Assembly (NCBI GenBank): GCA_021234155.1 | Contig: JAJEKV010000213.1 | Location: forward strand, 498,001 to 562,000 | DNA length: 64,000 nucleotides | Origin: Isoetes taiwanensis | Lineage: Eukaryota > Streptophyta > Lycopodiopsida > Isoetales > Isoetaceae | Reading direction: 5' to 3' | Part shown: positions 10,428 through 21,785 of the stretch, piece by piece | Layout: every line of letters starts with the position of its first letter | Numbering within the stretch: the stretch's first letter is position 1 | The notes under the pieces: generated by a model | Database searches by the model: none | Seen by the model: the letters and a program-made list of their open reading frames with translations, nothing else | Told to the model about the DNA's origin: nothing | Program-made: the position numbers and the translations under genes

Positions 10428-10661
10428 CTCTTACCATTTCTTCACCAGGACTTGTCAAAGTCACCTTCAACCCTCTTGCATAGCATCTTTTAGGTAACCT
10501 AGCCTTGTTCAAGCATTTCATACCTAGACCATGTCCAAACTAGACCAAAACACCTCCAAATTGACCAAGTAAGGGGTCCATTCGCTAACTTCGATGAGAC
10601 TAGCATGATTTGACCCTTAGATCACCCAAATTGGACACGTTTAACTTAATTTACAGCCAAT

Positions 10662-10728
10662 GTCTCACGGTTTGGCGTGGTCAAAAGAACTAAACTTTAG
10701 TTTTTGGCGGGGGCGCAACCTGTGAGAC
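10662..10728. repeat. Hairpin unit 4
   Basis: Fourth copy: gtctcacggtttggcg at the left and ggcgcaacctgtgagac at the right, loop aactaaactttagttttt. Units 2-4 sit in longer diverged tandem repeats of about 200-300 bases that also share aaattgacc(c)aa(g/t)aaggggtc. Confidence 0.55.
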
Positions 10729-13700
10729 CTCCAAACTTTGAACCTCCATAACTTGAGCTCTGAGCTCCAAATCGCCTGAAAATTGTTGCAATAGGACCAT
10801 TAGATAGCCTAGAATCCCTTTATGACCTCAAATTAGGCTAGAAATGTCAAACCCTAGCCCAAATTGACCAAAATTGCCCAAACCCTTGAATTGTTTTTCC
10901 AAACTGTAGTTTGTTTGTAGATAGAAGCATACCCCATTAGTAGCTCGTAAGTATTGCTCTCGGCTCGAAGCTGATACCTTACTCCTAGATAGAAGTGCCC
11001 AAGAACACCCCTTTGTTATAGTCATCTAGACCTCGAAAGATAGCAACCCAAGTCCAAGCTGACCGGTGCATCACCCTTTGCTCATGCCAAAGGCATAAAC
11101 CTTGACCTAATTTCGTTGTCCTTCTAATAGAGTTTGACTTATATAGCCGCCACATTAACACTCCCTATTGCCGGGATACCTAGAAAGGAGCTAGAGTCTA
11201 GAAGCGCCCAAGCCAGCTCCATGTGTAGAGATTGGACTCCCCAAACCAACTTTGTTAGGACCTTAGGGTATGCCTCAAACATCATGGAGGTCTTGCAAAA
11301 CAACCCTCATTTCATGCCATACCACACGCCCCTAATATCCATAGACTTGTAGATTATAGATATGTCTCCGATGTCTTTGCCGCTTTCGAGCCACCTTGCT
11401 TTGCTTATAGAGCCCGAGAATGTTGTAGGAGAGCCCTTCAAGTAGACCTTAGACTCTAGGAAATCTGGCGTTGCTTTGGCACGGGGCGAGCCACGTAAGA
11501 GCTAGAGCGCAACTTCTTGAAGACATCAAGGTCCCGGCCGATGTCTGAGATAGATAAGGAGAGGAGACCCGAAAAGACGCCGGACCAAGAGAGGGAAGCA
11601 CAACGACAAACACCTCAACCGACAAAAAGTAGAACAGGACACCACCGGCCTATCATCAATCTTCATCAAATGGGAAGAATAATTGGTAACCAACGGCATC
11701 AAGAATTTTCTAGATGTCAACCTCCCGCCTATCACGGCGAGGTCACATCGAAAAGAGGATCTCGACGCCTTCACCGACTCAACGCACATGAGTTTCAAAT
11801 GGAGGAATGCAAGGCTGACAAAATATAGGTGCAGGAAGGCGTTAGACATCGATGCCAGCGTTAGCATCACGAGCTAGGGCCGAGGGCATAACCTTCCGCC
11901 GAGGAGAGAAGTCATGGCTAATACAGGGAGGGTATAGGAACCGAGAGAAGACCACCTCGACTTGCAGCCCCAAAGAGCTCAAGCGAATGTCGCAACGCCA
12001 ACAAAAGGAGCGACCAAGCTAGGCAAACCACAAAGCACCTAAGGCTGACCAAGATGAGCTTCTAGCTCCCTTGCACCGGGGAGACCCGAAGGGAGGAGAC
12101 GCGATATCGGGGAACATCTCCAACTTGAAGACCTATATCGGCATTAAGGGCAAGATCAAGGAGGAGAATATTCTTTCGAACAAGAATTCGGACCAGGAAC
12201 ACCTAGAAACCAAAGGAAGATCGGCTTTATCGTCGGCCAAGGAGGCGAGATTGAATGGATAGGACCCAAAAGGCGGAGGAGGCGACCTAGCCGGCCAGAT
12301 ACAAATCACGCAAAGCGACTAGAAGGAGCCATGATGGGGGCAATGGAGACGACCACACTCTAGGCGGGGGAGAGGCACCTCGGAATGAAGCAAAGCCCAA
12401 GCAACAGGAGTCGATCAGAATTCAACTCGCGGAGGAATGACAATGTCCGCCCACCGACCACGATCTCCGAGCTTCGAAGACATTCAAGAATGCCCAACTG
12501 CAACAACAAGGTGATCCTACTCAAGCTTATCAAGCAAGGCCGCGACATCGGCAACCTTGCAACGACATAATCGCATGTAGGGGGCGTTGGCGGTCGTCAC
12601 CGCATTCCTCACGACGCGATTATACACATTAAGGAGGAGCATCTTTCTCAAGGGATCACATCAACGAACACTCTTACATGGCGGGCGTGGACGAGCTTTC
12701 CGGATCAGACATGAAGCTCAACAATAGTAGCAACATCTCAAAGGAATCCTGGAGTCAACCAGAACAAAGAAGATGCAGCAAAACCAAAGGGTCAAATGCG
12801 ATAGGAGGAGGGGAAACCCTAAAGGAGTATAAACAATTAAGTAGATCTTCGTAGTTGTTTTGAAAAAGTCGATGAATTAAAATCCCAATGTAAATGCGTA
12901 TATGTCTATTGTATATCTCGGTGCTCACAGATCTGATGAAGAAACATGAGTTTAGAGTCATGTTTTACGGATTTAGCGCTTAGATCAGGAAGCTCCTTCA
13001 CTTCGACTACCAAAAGAGGAAGCATAGAAGCACAACTATAGCCCAAGATCAAAATGGAAGAGCAAGTACGAGGGAGAAACGACCGGAGGCCAAGCAAACC
13101 TTCGACTCCAAACACTTCCGAAAGTGGCCTGAAGTAGAAGACAACTCGTCCACCCAATGTCAGAATAAGAGATAATACCGGTCATGTCAAGATCATCAGC
13201 GCTGCACCAGGACATCGTCAGGACGCAACACTACATCTTGTGGCAGCAGCAACACTTGACGAACTTATGACACGAGTGGCCTCAACAATAGAAGGAGGAA
13301 CGCCCCGACATCAACGAGCCAACTAAGAAGACAACATCTCCACGACCATAATTCCACCTTGTGGTAATATAGGGGAATGCGCTATGACACGTGGATTAGA
13401 TGGAGATGCACTTACAAAAGGCACCGCGACGAGGAGATATGCCTTCAACAACTAGGTGATGGCTTCAGGTACTCCTACCAAGAATTAGAAGAGAAGAAGC
13501 CGATCATATCTCCGGACATGTGGCACGTCAAACGCCCAAGGTAGAAGCATTCGACACCTTAACGACAAGGATAGCAACTAAAGCACCTTCGGCAAAAGAG
13601 AGTTCAAGATAATAGCCGGGGCTATTCAACGACAAGAGCATATCTAAGGCAGGTACTTCTTCAACTCAAGGGTCAAGGCTAGCAGATATAAGGATCCATC

Positions 13701-15722
13701 ATCCGACAACATCGCCAAAGCAGGGGAGAAGAGCCATGAAGCTTTACTTGCGGAGAGGCCGACATGCATAGAGAGACAAAGGTCAAGAAGGCGAAAAGCT
13801 GGAGAAGTGCTAGCAACCGACTTCTTCCACGAGCTCCCTAGAGGCAGCGGGGAGGATCAAAACCGACGAGCACAATCAAAGTCACGGAGGGTACCTCAAG
13901 ACAAGAAGGCGGCATAGCATCTGCGCAACGTGACATCCAAGCCATGTGATTGAGGGGATCAAACAAGGAAGATTGGAAGCTCGATGGAGAAGCAATTAGG
14001 TGAGACGAAGTCGATGACTTGCACACGGACTTGCATGCAACTTGGTGAACCCAAGGATGGACGATTCAAAGAACAACTTCTGAGAAGAGAACAACTCCGG
14101 AGGAGTATAGCCAAAGGAATGCGCGCCTTTTGACCTCAAGAGGCGCCTCCAAATAGCTCCAAGTATCATGAAGGAAGAACAATTACCGAGAACGGGGATC
14201 GAAGCGGTGAAATGTCGAAGCATCAACGACAAGCACACCTTTAGTTGGAATGTGATGCAAAGCGTGTTGTGCCATAGCCGACAAACATCGGAGGGCCCAA
14301 GCATATCAACAAGTTACCGAGTATGAGCTGACGTACAAATAGAAGGATATAGATCATCAACACCATTCTTGTAGGGAGGAACACCGATGACATTGCCAAG
14401 GAGTAGGTGTGCAACTTGAAGGGAGGCACAAGGGAGACCTAATAGCTCTAGTAGTAATTCTAACTATGTAAGCTACATGTTTTGCATGTATAGTTCCCTT
14501 GTTATTCCTTCCCTCCCATAGCATCTTGGATCAAAGGAAGAGATGTCATGCAAGTTGCGAGGGGGTGAAGCAATCAACACGATAGCGACAAGAGGACTCG
14601 ACATATGAGACATCGATGGAGTCGAAGACATCGACAGAGTCGTCTTTTAGCTGCCAAGACAAAAAAAAAAAAGTTCAAGATGAAAGATACTTTTCAACGG
14701 CGCCACCTTCAGGCTTTTGAAAAGCGGCATGGAAGATTTCAAGTGATCAACTACACCATCAAGCAATGCGAGGCTTCTAACGAACAAAGTCAACCTCTAC
14801 ATCAAAGAGGAGCCACCGTCAAGGAGACTGAAGTATCGGCGACTTCGGGAAGAACGTTACCTTGCTACTTCAAGCGGGGCAGCGAGTGGATGAGCTTCTA
14901 GCAAGCTCAAGCATCTAAGGCCATGGGGGCCTAGTAGGTTAATGTATGGATGGTAACATCCATATTGGGATTAGAAGGCATTTCCGGATATTACGGCTAA
15001 AAGGATTGCCCCAATATTGAGCTAAAGCGTCAAGGATTGGGAATAGGAGTAACTATAATTATACCACGATTGTTAAGGACATCCAACGTATTGAAACCAC
15101 TTGGTGAGATTGATCTCCTCGCTAAGAAGGAATCATTACTAGGATAATTGTTAACCATGTATAAATCTAGTACCTCCAAAGAATAATCCAACCGAAAAGA
15201 AAAGAAGTAATCTAACAAGTAGGCCAACTTGTTACGATGACATCAATTCGATTGGTAGGAATATTCCAAGAGCTAAATAACTAAGAAAGGGGAATCTCTA
15301 GAATATAAAAGAATAATACATGTAAGGTACATCTAAAATAAGAATTATAGTAATCAAATAGTCTTTTGAGACAAAAGGAATTGTCATGATGACAAAACCT
15401 TGTGGTTTAGAATCGTTCTAACTAAAGTAGGTAACCCATAGCTATATTGAAATAAATAATAACATAATATGTGTATCCATCTTAGATGGTTATATATGTT
15501 AGCTAAGGCTAGTAAATTAATGTGCTAAGTAAGAAGCATATAACCTCTTAAGGGGAGAGAATAGATATGATGTTGTGTACAACGTCATTGAAAGGGGTGC
15601 AGGACCATTTTTCTTTTTGAAGAAAGTGGGAGGGCTCAATCTTATGATTGAGCGTACTTGCATCGAATTGTGACCCATAGAATAGAGTTCACTCCGGAAT
15701 GGGCGAAGCGAATAAAGCGCAA

Positions 15723-15740
15723 GATAGATAGATAGATAGC
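15723..15740. repeat. (GATA)n microsatellite
   Basis: About four and a half perfect gata units in the LARD interior. Confidence 0.7.
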
Positions 15741-17007
15741 TCGGGGAGGTCTTCAACGTGCGAGGAGGACCGACGCGGTAGCTATCTACACCAATGAAGT
15801 GGAGCAAAAACTATGGGGAGCAATGCAACGACCAAGTCATCTCCAAATTACTCGCCCGGCTCAATGGGTGGATGCATTCTAGCCTAGGTAAGGGCGTGAC
15901 GATGCATTATAAGCTTTAATGTGTCTTATAAATAAGTTAAATATAGATCCTAATAATTGCATAGGAATTACTGTACGTATATGTATCATACGGAAATAAG
16001 TTAAATAACAACGATAATGTGAGGTAGCATGTTAATTAATCCTTCGCAAATGCAATTCCTTCCAAGGATAGCCATATGACCTTGGGGTCCTTATAAAAAT
16101 AGATAGAGAATAGAATTCAAATATACTTAAGTGCATCTTAGGGATATACTTCCAAGGGTAATGCAGAACCCAAGGAAGAGAATAAGCACATCTAATTCTT
16201 GTGTATGATAATTAAAACCTTGTCTACGTAACAATAGGTCTAAATCAGGGTTATTGTTCAAATAATCGCGATCTAAAAGTCGTTAAATATTGCAAAGCTT
16301 AGAGTAATATAATTGTACTATCGGAAGTAATGTATCCGATACTATGATAATGTTAATTCATAAATATTACCGTAGGGTAATTATGTTAATCACATGCATT
16401 AGCAGGACCCGCCAAAAATCGGCTCGGGGCATGTCGATTTTTTGTGTGTAGATTAAATGCTTGTATAGTTAAGATTAATCTACGCATGCAACCTAGGTAG
16501 GGGTTGCATGCGTTATTTACCGATGATGAGACCACTACGATGATCTCTAGGGCGATGGCGTAATGTCAATGTAGGCATGACCGCGTTCCGCTTGGGACCA
16601 GTGGAAGGTAGATTAGAAAGTCTACCTTACGTCCCAGTAAGTAGGCGACCTCGAAGAAAGGAGGTCATTCAGGAATGCATTGATAGGAAAGGCACCTTTA
16701 GCCCCATATATGCTTTGATAGGAGGAAGCTATCCTTCCCCCACTGGCGGGAAGGATATCCTCCTGTTGGGCAACTAGAGGTGTAGGCATGAGCGCATATA
16801 GGCATATAAGGCGCCGCCTCCCGGCCATAATGGAAGATTCACCCTCTTCCTACTGTAGGGAGATTAGCCATGCATCCATGTAGATAGGTGGGGTGGTCAC
16901 CATATAACCAAAATTTTATTAATAATTAAAAATAGTAATAGCGTATAGGTCGGCCTGCTTGAGGCCAATAGAAGCTCGGGAGGGCAAGGAGGTCGAGCCT
17001 CTGAAAA

Positions 17008-17400
17008 CTTACAACACAAATTTAGTCATAATGTGTTGCAAGGGATGAAGAGTACCTTAGAAGTGTAAATTTTGTATGAAATTGATAAACTTTGATAAAC
17101 TTAAATGTTGTGTTAAGTAAGGTTAATAATTACTTTGCGTGAGATTAAGTTATGAAGTGATAAGTTAATTGGGTAATGAAATAGTACAAGTAATGTCTTA
17201 AACATTACCTTAGAGTAATTCTAATAATTAAGATAGTAAGTATGTAATTATAGATATTGTAAAATTAATGCGGGATTTTTAAGGTGCGAGGACTTGCAAC
17301 ACAAATTTTGTTGGAATGTGTTGCAAGGAATGAAAAGTACCTTAAATAATAATTGTATATGAAAGTGTTAAATTGTGATAAACTAAATGTTATAATAACG
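17008..17400. repeat. Direct repeat near the LARD 3' end
   Basis: Segments 17008-17110 and 17292-17395 share acttacaacacaaatttagt-like starts, atgtgttgcaagg(g/a)atga, gagtacctta and gataaac, as diverged direct copies about 285 bases apart. Such repeats just before the polypurine tract are common in plant LTR elements. Confidence 0.5.
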
Positions 17401-17596
17401 AGGGACTAATAAGTACCCTGTTTAATAGAAGTTTCTGAATTGACAAGTTATTTGATAATGTAATGGCGTAATAATAATTTAATTACCTTAAGGTAATCTT
17501 AATAAATGTGTAGGTATAATAGTAGTATATCGTATGCATCAGGTTGATTGCAGATTCCAAGGTGGGGAGACCCACGATCTGGACGACATCATTTCA

Positions 17597-17608
17597 AGGT
17601 GGGGAGAA
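17597..17608 (+). promoter_or_regulatory. Polypurine tract of LARD element
   Basis: aggtggggagaa directly precedes the 3' LTR; a purine run at this place primes plus-strand DNA synthesis. Confidence 0.65.
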
Positions 17609-19192
17609 TGTGGCGTTCCGGCCGCGATTATCACGGTCCCGGGGCGTATCTTTGTCTTGTCTAAAATCAGCGTACCACCTCCACCCAAGCGACGTGTCTG
17701 ACGGCGTGTAGCCCGGTGAGTAGCCCTGGGGGCAACTTGCTAGGTATGTGCACTTCTTATTAATGTGCACATGCACATTTATTAAGGTGCACACATTTCC
17801 ATGTAGGCACATTTGGCCACCTAGCCATTAAAGGCAAAGTGGGCCCATTTCCAATTATCCCACATGCCTAAAGGGATAATTGGAAACCCTAAGTCCCAAC
17901 CCTTGCCTATTTAAGTAGAAGAACCCTAACTTGCCCATTTTCGTTTCCTAGGGTTTTAGAGCTCTGTTTTGGCTGCTCTATGAGTCAAAACCGCCTCGGA
18001 CTCCGCCCGAGAGAATGGCACCATTAGTTTCCCTTGATTCGAAAGCGGTTCAAGTGGGATGGTCGAACTCGGGTCGAGAGGAGCAACTCATGGATCGGGT
18101 ATGTAGTCGATTTAATGGTCTCAAACCGTTTTCCGGTCATTGTATCAGAGGGTTTAGCCTATTAAATCGCCTTTTAGCAACTATCTAGATCTCTAGATGA
18201 GTAGATACTGACTCTAACTAAAGAACCTAACTCTATGATATAGATTAGATCTATGTTCTTTAGTTCTTACGTGATGTATATGGATGATGTATCTCTGTGG
18301 AACTCCTTGTATTGGGAAGGGGGTAGAGACTTCAAGCTTGGTAGTAGATGCTCCTAGATTAGCCTCTCTAGCACACCATAGATTCTGCCTGTGTACAAGA
18401 GCCACACCGGGTTGTGGGTGAAGGGGCGACCGGGCCGAGAAGGAGGTTCGTGTTCGACTCTTGAGCGATCCCTCCGGTGTGTAAGGCCTCACAGGGATCA
18501 TTGTGACTAGGGTCTAATGGCTTACCACCGAAAGTGTGGGTAAGGCATGGGCTCGACACCCGTGAAGTGGTGTTCATGACTTTCCGGTGGGTTCACCGAA
18601 TACGGGGGTGGCCCTCTAGTCACCTTGAGTCGGCATGTAGATCTCACGGAGGGAGTGATCCCTACCTGCCCCATCGAACTGGGATGATGACCCCGTGAAT
18701 AGCCCTTCCGGCTATGCATCCCGTGAACTCTGATCAGTCCCCGACACTTTTCAGCCTACCGCAAAGTGTGCGGGAGGGAGGATGGAGTGGACAACCCTAT
18801 GCCATGTTCTTATGCCGCCCAAATCCATTGCCATGAATTCGCATGCGCAATGAACTACGGAGACCAAGCCACGGTCATCCCTTTGAGTCCGAGCCTTGGG
18901 TAGGATTCCCTATGTGATGTCTTTGATCTTTGTCTATGCAGATATGTGGAGGACCATCCTTCGTGATGGTCATATGATGTTGATGTATGTACTACCGACA
19001 TGTATGTTTACGCCTTCCAGACTAGGTAGGCCCCGAGGGAGCGGGGTAAAGGACCCCTTCATTCTTCCCCTTTGGAACTCTTCAAGGTTGCAGTGATACG
19101 TGGAGGGCCCTATATTAGCATGGAGCTGGTATGGGGGATGAACTCCTGTTTGTATACGGTGAGTGCACCGTATATGAGTAGGGGACGTCACA
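17609..19192 (+). repeat. 3' LTR of the LARD element
   Basis: Starts tgtggcgttc and ends gggacgtcaca; matches the 5' LTR with many small substitutions and indels. The terminal acgtcaca matches; the start has g for a at base 5. Followed by the TSD gttaa. Confidence 0.85.
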
Positions 19193-19374
19193 GTTAATAC
19201 TTAGTATACAATTATATATGCTTTTTCAAGTGCATGTGGGAAACCTACAAGTTTCAGACCTTGAACTTCAAGGAACAGAAGAAAATATGCAATAGCATAT
19301 AGGCAATAATTAGAAACTATGAAAGTTACAAAATTGAAACTAGTAGCATATACGCAGCAACTATAAATCAACTA

Positions 19375-19568
19375 TGAAGCTTCTATGTATGAAGTGAAAC
19401 TACCTTGATCGAGATGCGCTCTTGGAGGAGCTTGAATAACCTTCAGGGCTTCTGATGCAGGCATGGTGTGTTTAAGCAGCTTGTCCACCATGGACTTGAA
19501 TTTTAGCAGCTCCTCTTGCTCCACTCTAGCAAGTAGTTGTGTTAGGTTGTCACTAAAGTCATCTGCAT
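19375..19568 (-). pseudogene. Exon-like host frame cut by gypsy e1
   Basis: The minus strand reads NADDFSDNLTQLLARVEQEE, then LLKFKSMVDKLLKHTMPASE and QAPPRAHLDQ, followed by a donor-like g/gtagtttc at about 19399-19406. The frame enters the LTR of e1 at 19569, where the coding character stops. It looks like an amphipathic-helix-rich exon of an unknown host gene broken by the insertion. I do not recognise the protein. Confidence 0.35.
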
Positions 19569-19902
19569 TGTTGGGGTGGTCACCACTCACCACACTCGTC
19601 ACCACTCACCACACTCACCACACTCACCACTATTGAGGTGGTATAGGAGATCGTATATTGTATATGGAGTTATATACGCACATGCACGCATGCAGGATAT
19701 TTGCACGTATGCATTGAGGAGGCATGATCATCACTGCGTTATCTGAGCAGAGAGAGAAGAACAGAGGGACGGTGTATTGAGAGAGAGTATTTTGCTTGAT
19801 CTAGCTATGGAGATAATGTTGTGCATTGCACAGATTTGGTAAATTGAAGCTTGGCGTATTGGTTTTCCATTCTTCTTGCAAGGTTAGAGTTTAGGCTCTA
19901 AC
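19569..19902 (+). repeat. 5' LTR of gypsy e1
   Basis: Starts tgttggggtggtcaccactc and ends gagtttaggctctaac, matching the 367-bp LTRs of e2. The first 70 bases are an array of cactcacca repeats that is one unit different in length from that of e2. Confidence 0.8.
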
Positions 19903-19980
19903 CTGTGTCGAGCACCGTGTGAATAGTTTGTCGAGCCTAAAGTCTAAATAGTTTTTGACCACGGTGCTCGACAAACTATT
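19903..19980 (+). promoter_or_regulatory. Rearranged primer-site region of e1 with inverted copies
   Basis: In e2 the LTR is followed directly by tttggcgaccacggtgctcg, a putative primer site. In e1 about 45 extra bases come first and contain inverted pieces of the same region: tgtcgagcaccgtg (19906-19919) and aatagtttgtcgagc (19922-19936) are reverse complements of 19960-19973 and 19966-19980. The normal forward copy follows. Confidence 0.6.
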
Positions 19981-20139
19981 GATTGGCAAGAATTTCCATT
20001 GGAAAAGGAGTTGTTACCATTTGTGTTGGTGATCGTCGGTAAAGAACGACACCATTGAGGAAAAAACAATTTCTTGTGTGAACGGGATTTTGCCATAATT
20101 GATTTGTGGGGTACAATTTGATAAGGGGAGCATAGTTTT

Positions 20140-21226
20140 ATGCCCAAGAGAAGTAAGAAGGAGATACCACCAAGCTCCATCGTAACAAGAAGGGGACCCG
20201 TGACTCAAGATTTTGGCTCAAAATTGCATCAAGATTCAATTTCGTTTTTAGATTTGGGAGCAGATCTGGGGTCTAGTTCTCAGATCCAGGAGGTTTTGAT
20301 TCCATTTATCGATCTAGAAGGTAATCCCATTTCGTTTTTCAAATTGAAAGGAGATTCCATTTCGTTTTTTCGATTTCAAGAACCTCAAGAAGAGGCAGAG
20401 ATGGCTGTTATGCCACCGATGGTATGGGATTTTCAGACAATGGAGATTCCAAAGTTTGATGATCTGGTGGATCAGGATCCTTTAAAGCATACATATTGTG
20501 AAGTTTGAGAAGTATTGCCAGCAATGTAAGTTACCGGCTGCTGATTACTTGCTTTGGTTTTATAGTTCTTTGCAAGATTCAGTGGAGGAATAGGCACAAA
20601 CCCAGCCAGATACCATGACATATCAGGATCTAAAAGAAGCATTCATTGCTAATTATCAAGAAGTCCACAGTAAGGATAAGACTATGGAAAGGTGGACCAA
20701 TTTTACACAAAAGAAAGATGAATCAATTAGAGAGTATAATCAGAGGTATATTGCGGTTCTCAGTGGTTCATTGGAAGATTGCAAGGAGAGATGAAATGGA
20801 TATCCAATGGTATGTGAAGGGGCTGAAACGAGTATTGCTTATAAGGTGAAGGCTAAACAGCCTACAACATTGCTAGAGGCACAAAAGTATGCTCTCAAGG
20901 CTGAAGATAAGCTGGGATACATCCATGAAGTTGCTGCTCCAGAGCATAAAACAGAGGATATTGCAGCCAAGATTTCTAAGCTTACAATCGGTGAGAAGCC
21001 AAGGGAGGTTCAGTTTATTACTTGTGAGTATTGTGGGTCTATTGGACATACTGATACTACATGTAGATTGCTGAAATTCTGCTCAAGATGCCAAATAAAG
21101 GGCCATAATGATCAAGAATGTAGGAAGAAGAGATTCTTTGAGAGGGTCAATCCGGTATTTGCTATTATGCAACAAGCACCACCTATTTCTATTCAACCAA
21201 TGCAAGCAACACCTATCATACCATAA
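20140..21226 (+). pseudogene. gag remnant of gypsy e1, two zinc knuckles
   Basis: Starts MPKRSKKEIPPSSIVTRRGP as in e2. Frame breaks occur around 20508-20807, then a clean segment ends with two CCHC zinc knuckles, CEYCGSIGHTDTTC and CSRCQIKGHNDQEC (each C-x2-C-x4-H-x4-C). These bind the genomic RNA in Gag particles. Several stops (for example near 20591) make it non-functional as written. Confidence 0.75.
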
Positions 21227-21311
21227 GTTCGAATGATGCCACAAGCTCCAATTGCCCAACAAGCTCCAATGGTTTCCACACAAATGGTGCAGCCAAAACA
21301 GGGACGGTATC

Positions 21312-21530
21312 CAAGTACATGTTGATTATTTGACTATTTTTGCAGACTCTTTTTTGGTGTGTCAACAACTTATGGATCAGTTTCAGGCTTTAAGTGCTAA
21401 TTTGAGAGCCTTACATCAATAAGCCATGGATTTGAAGTCCTGTTTTCAGTAGTGCATTGTGGTACATGTTCCAAGAGGACAAAACAGTGTGGCGAATGCT
21501 TTAGCACAATCGGCAATGGTGCAAGCAGCT
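21312..21530 (+). pseudogene. RNase H-like fragment upstream of RT in e1
   Basis: One frame reads VDYLTIFADSFLVCQQLMDQ, then FQALSANLRALH, and after two stops HVPRGQNSVANALAQSA. This is the C-terminal half of an RVT_3/plant-type RNase H (x-A-D-S-x-L-V ... H-V-P-R-x-x-N-x-x-A-x-A-L-A). e2 has instead about 1.5 kb with the third zinc knuckle and protease at this place. OTA elements can carry a second, archaeal-type RNase H, but normally between the first RNase H and integrase, not before RT. Confidence 0.55.
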
Positions 21531-21571
21531 TGGTGGCATGCACACATTCTGAAGGATGAGGTAAATTATAT

Positions 21572-21785
21572 CAGTCCATGTTCATCACAGTCACCACAGT
21601 CACCACATTCACCACAGTCATCACCTGCACCACATTCACTATCGTCACCACAGTCACCACATTCATCACTGTCATCACATTCACCACATTCATCACTGTC
21701 ACCACATTCACCACAGTCACTACATTCATCACATTTGTCATTGTCACCACACTCATCGCATTCATTACAGTCACCACATTCAATC
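21572..21785 (+). repeat. TCACCACA-type repeat coding Ser-Pro-His linker (e1)
   Basis: About 24 units of caccaca(g/t)tca encode a run of S-P-Q-S-P-H-S in pol, immediately before the RT domain. Similar frames in other phases give Thr/Val-rich or Cys/Gly-rich artefacts. The equivalent in e2 is 40020-40208. Confidence 0.75.

Larger units (their letters stand above)
9420..17596. other. LARD interior, no recognisable coding sequence
   Basis: I looked in all six frames for zinc knuckles, D(T/S)G, YxDD/FxDD, DEDD and D,D,E motifs and found none. The central 11.5-14.9 kb is GC-richer and carries longer but unrelated frames (for example 11517-11828 plus, 13996-14304 minus) that switch frame and match nothing I know. 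They may be remains of an old ORF. 14.9-17.0 kb is AT-rich non-coding DNA. Confidence 0.55.
7503..19192 (+). mobile_element. LARD-type LTR retrotransposon without coding capacity, TSD gttaa
   Basis: Two LTRs of 1595 and 1584 bp start TGTG and end CACA, share a primer site and a polypurine tract at the expected places, and are flanked by the 5-bp duplication gttaa (7498-7502, 19193-19197). The 8.5-kb interior contains no gag, protease, RT, RNase H or integrase motif in any frame; frames are short and interrupted. That matches large retrotransposon derivatives, which are copied by proteins of a partner element. The superfamily cannot be read from the sequence. LTRs differ at many small sites, mostly at CG or CAG/CTG positions. 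Confidence 0.85.

Noticed and set aside
9098-17608. Possible gag-pol in the LARD interior
   Set aside because: No catalytic motif or zinc knuckle in any frame; longest frames overlap on opposite strands without family resemblance.
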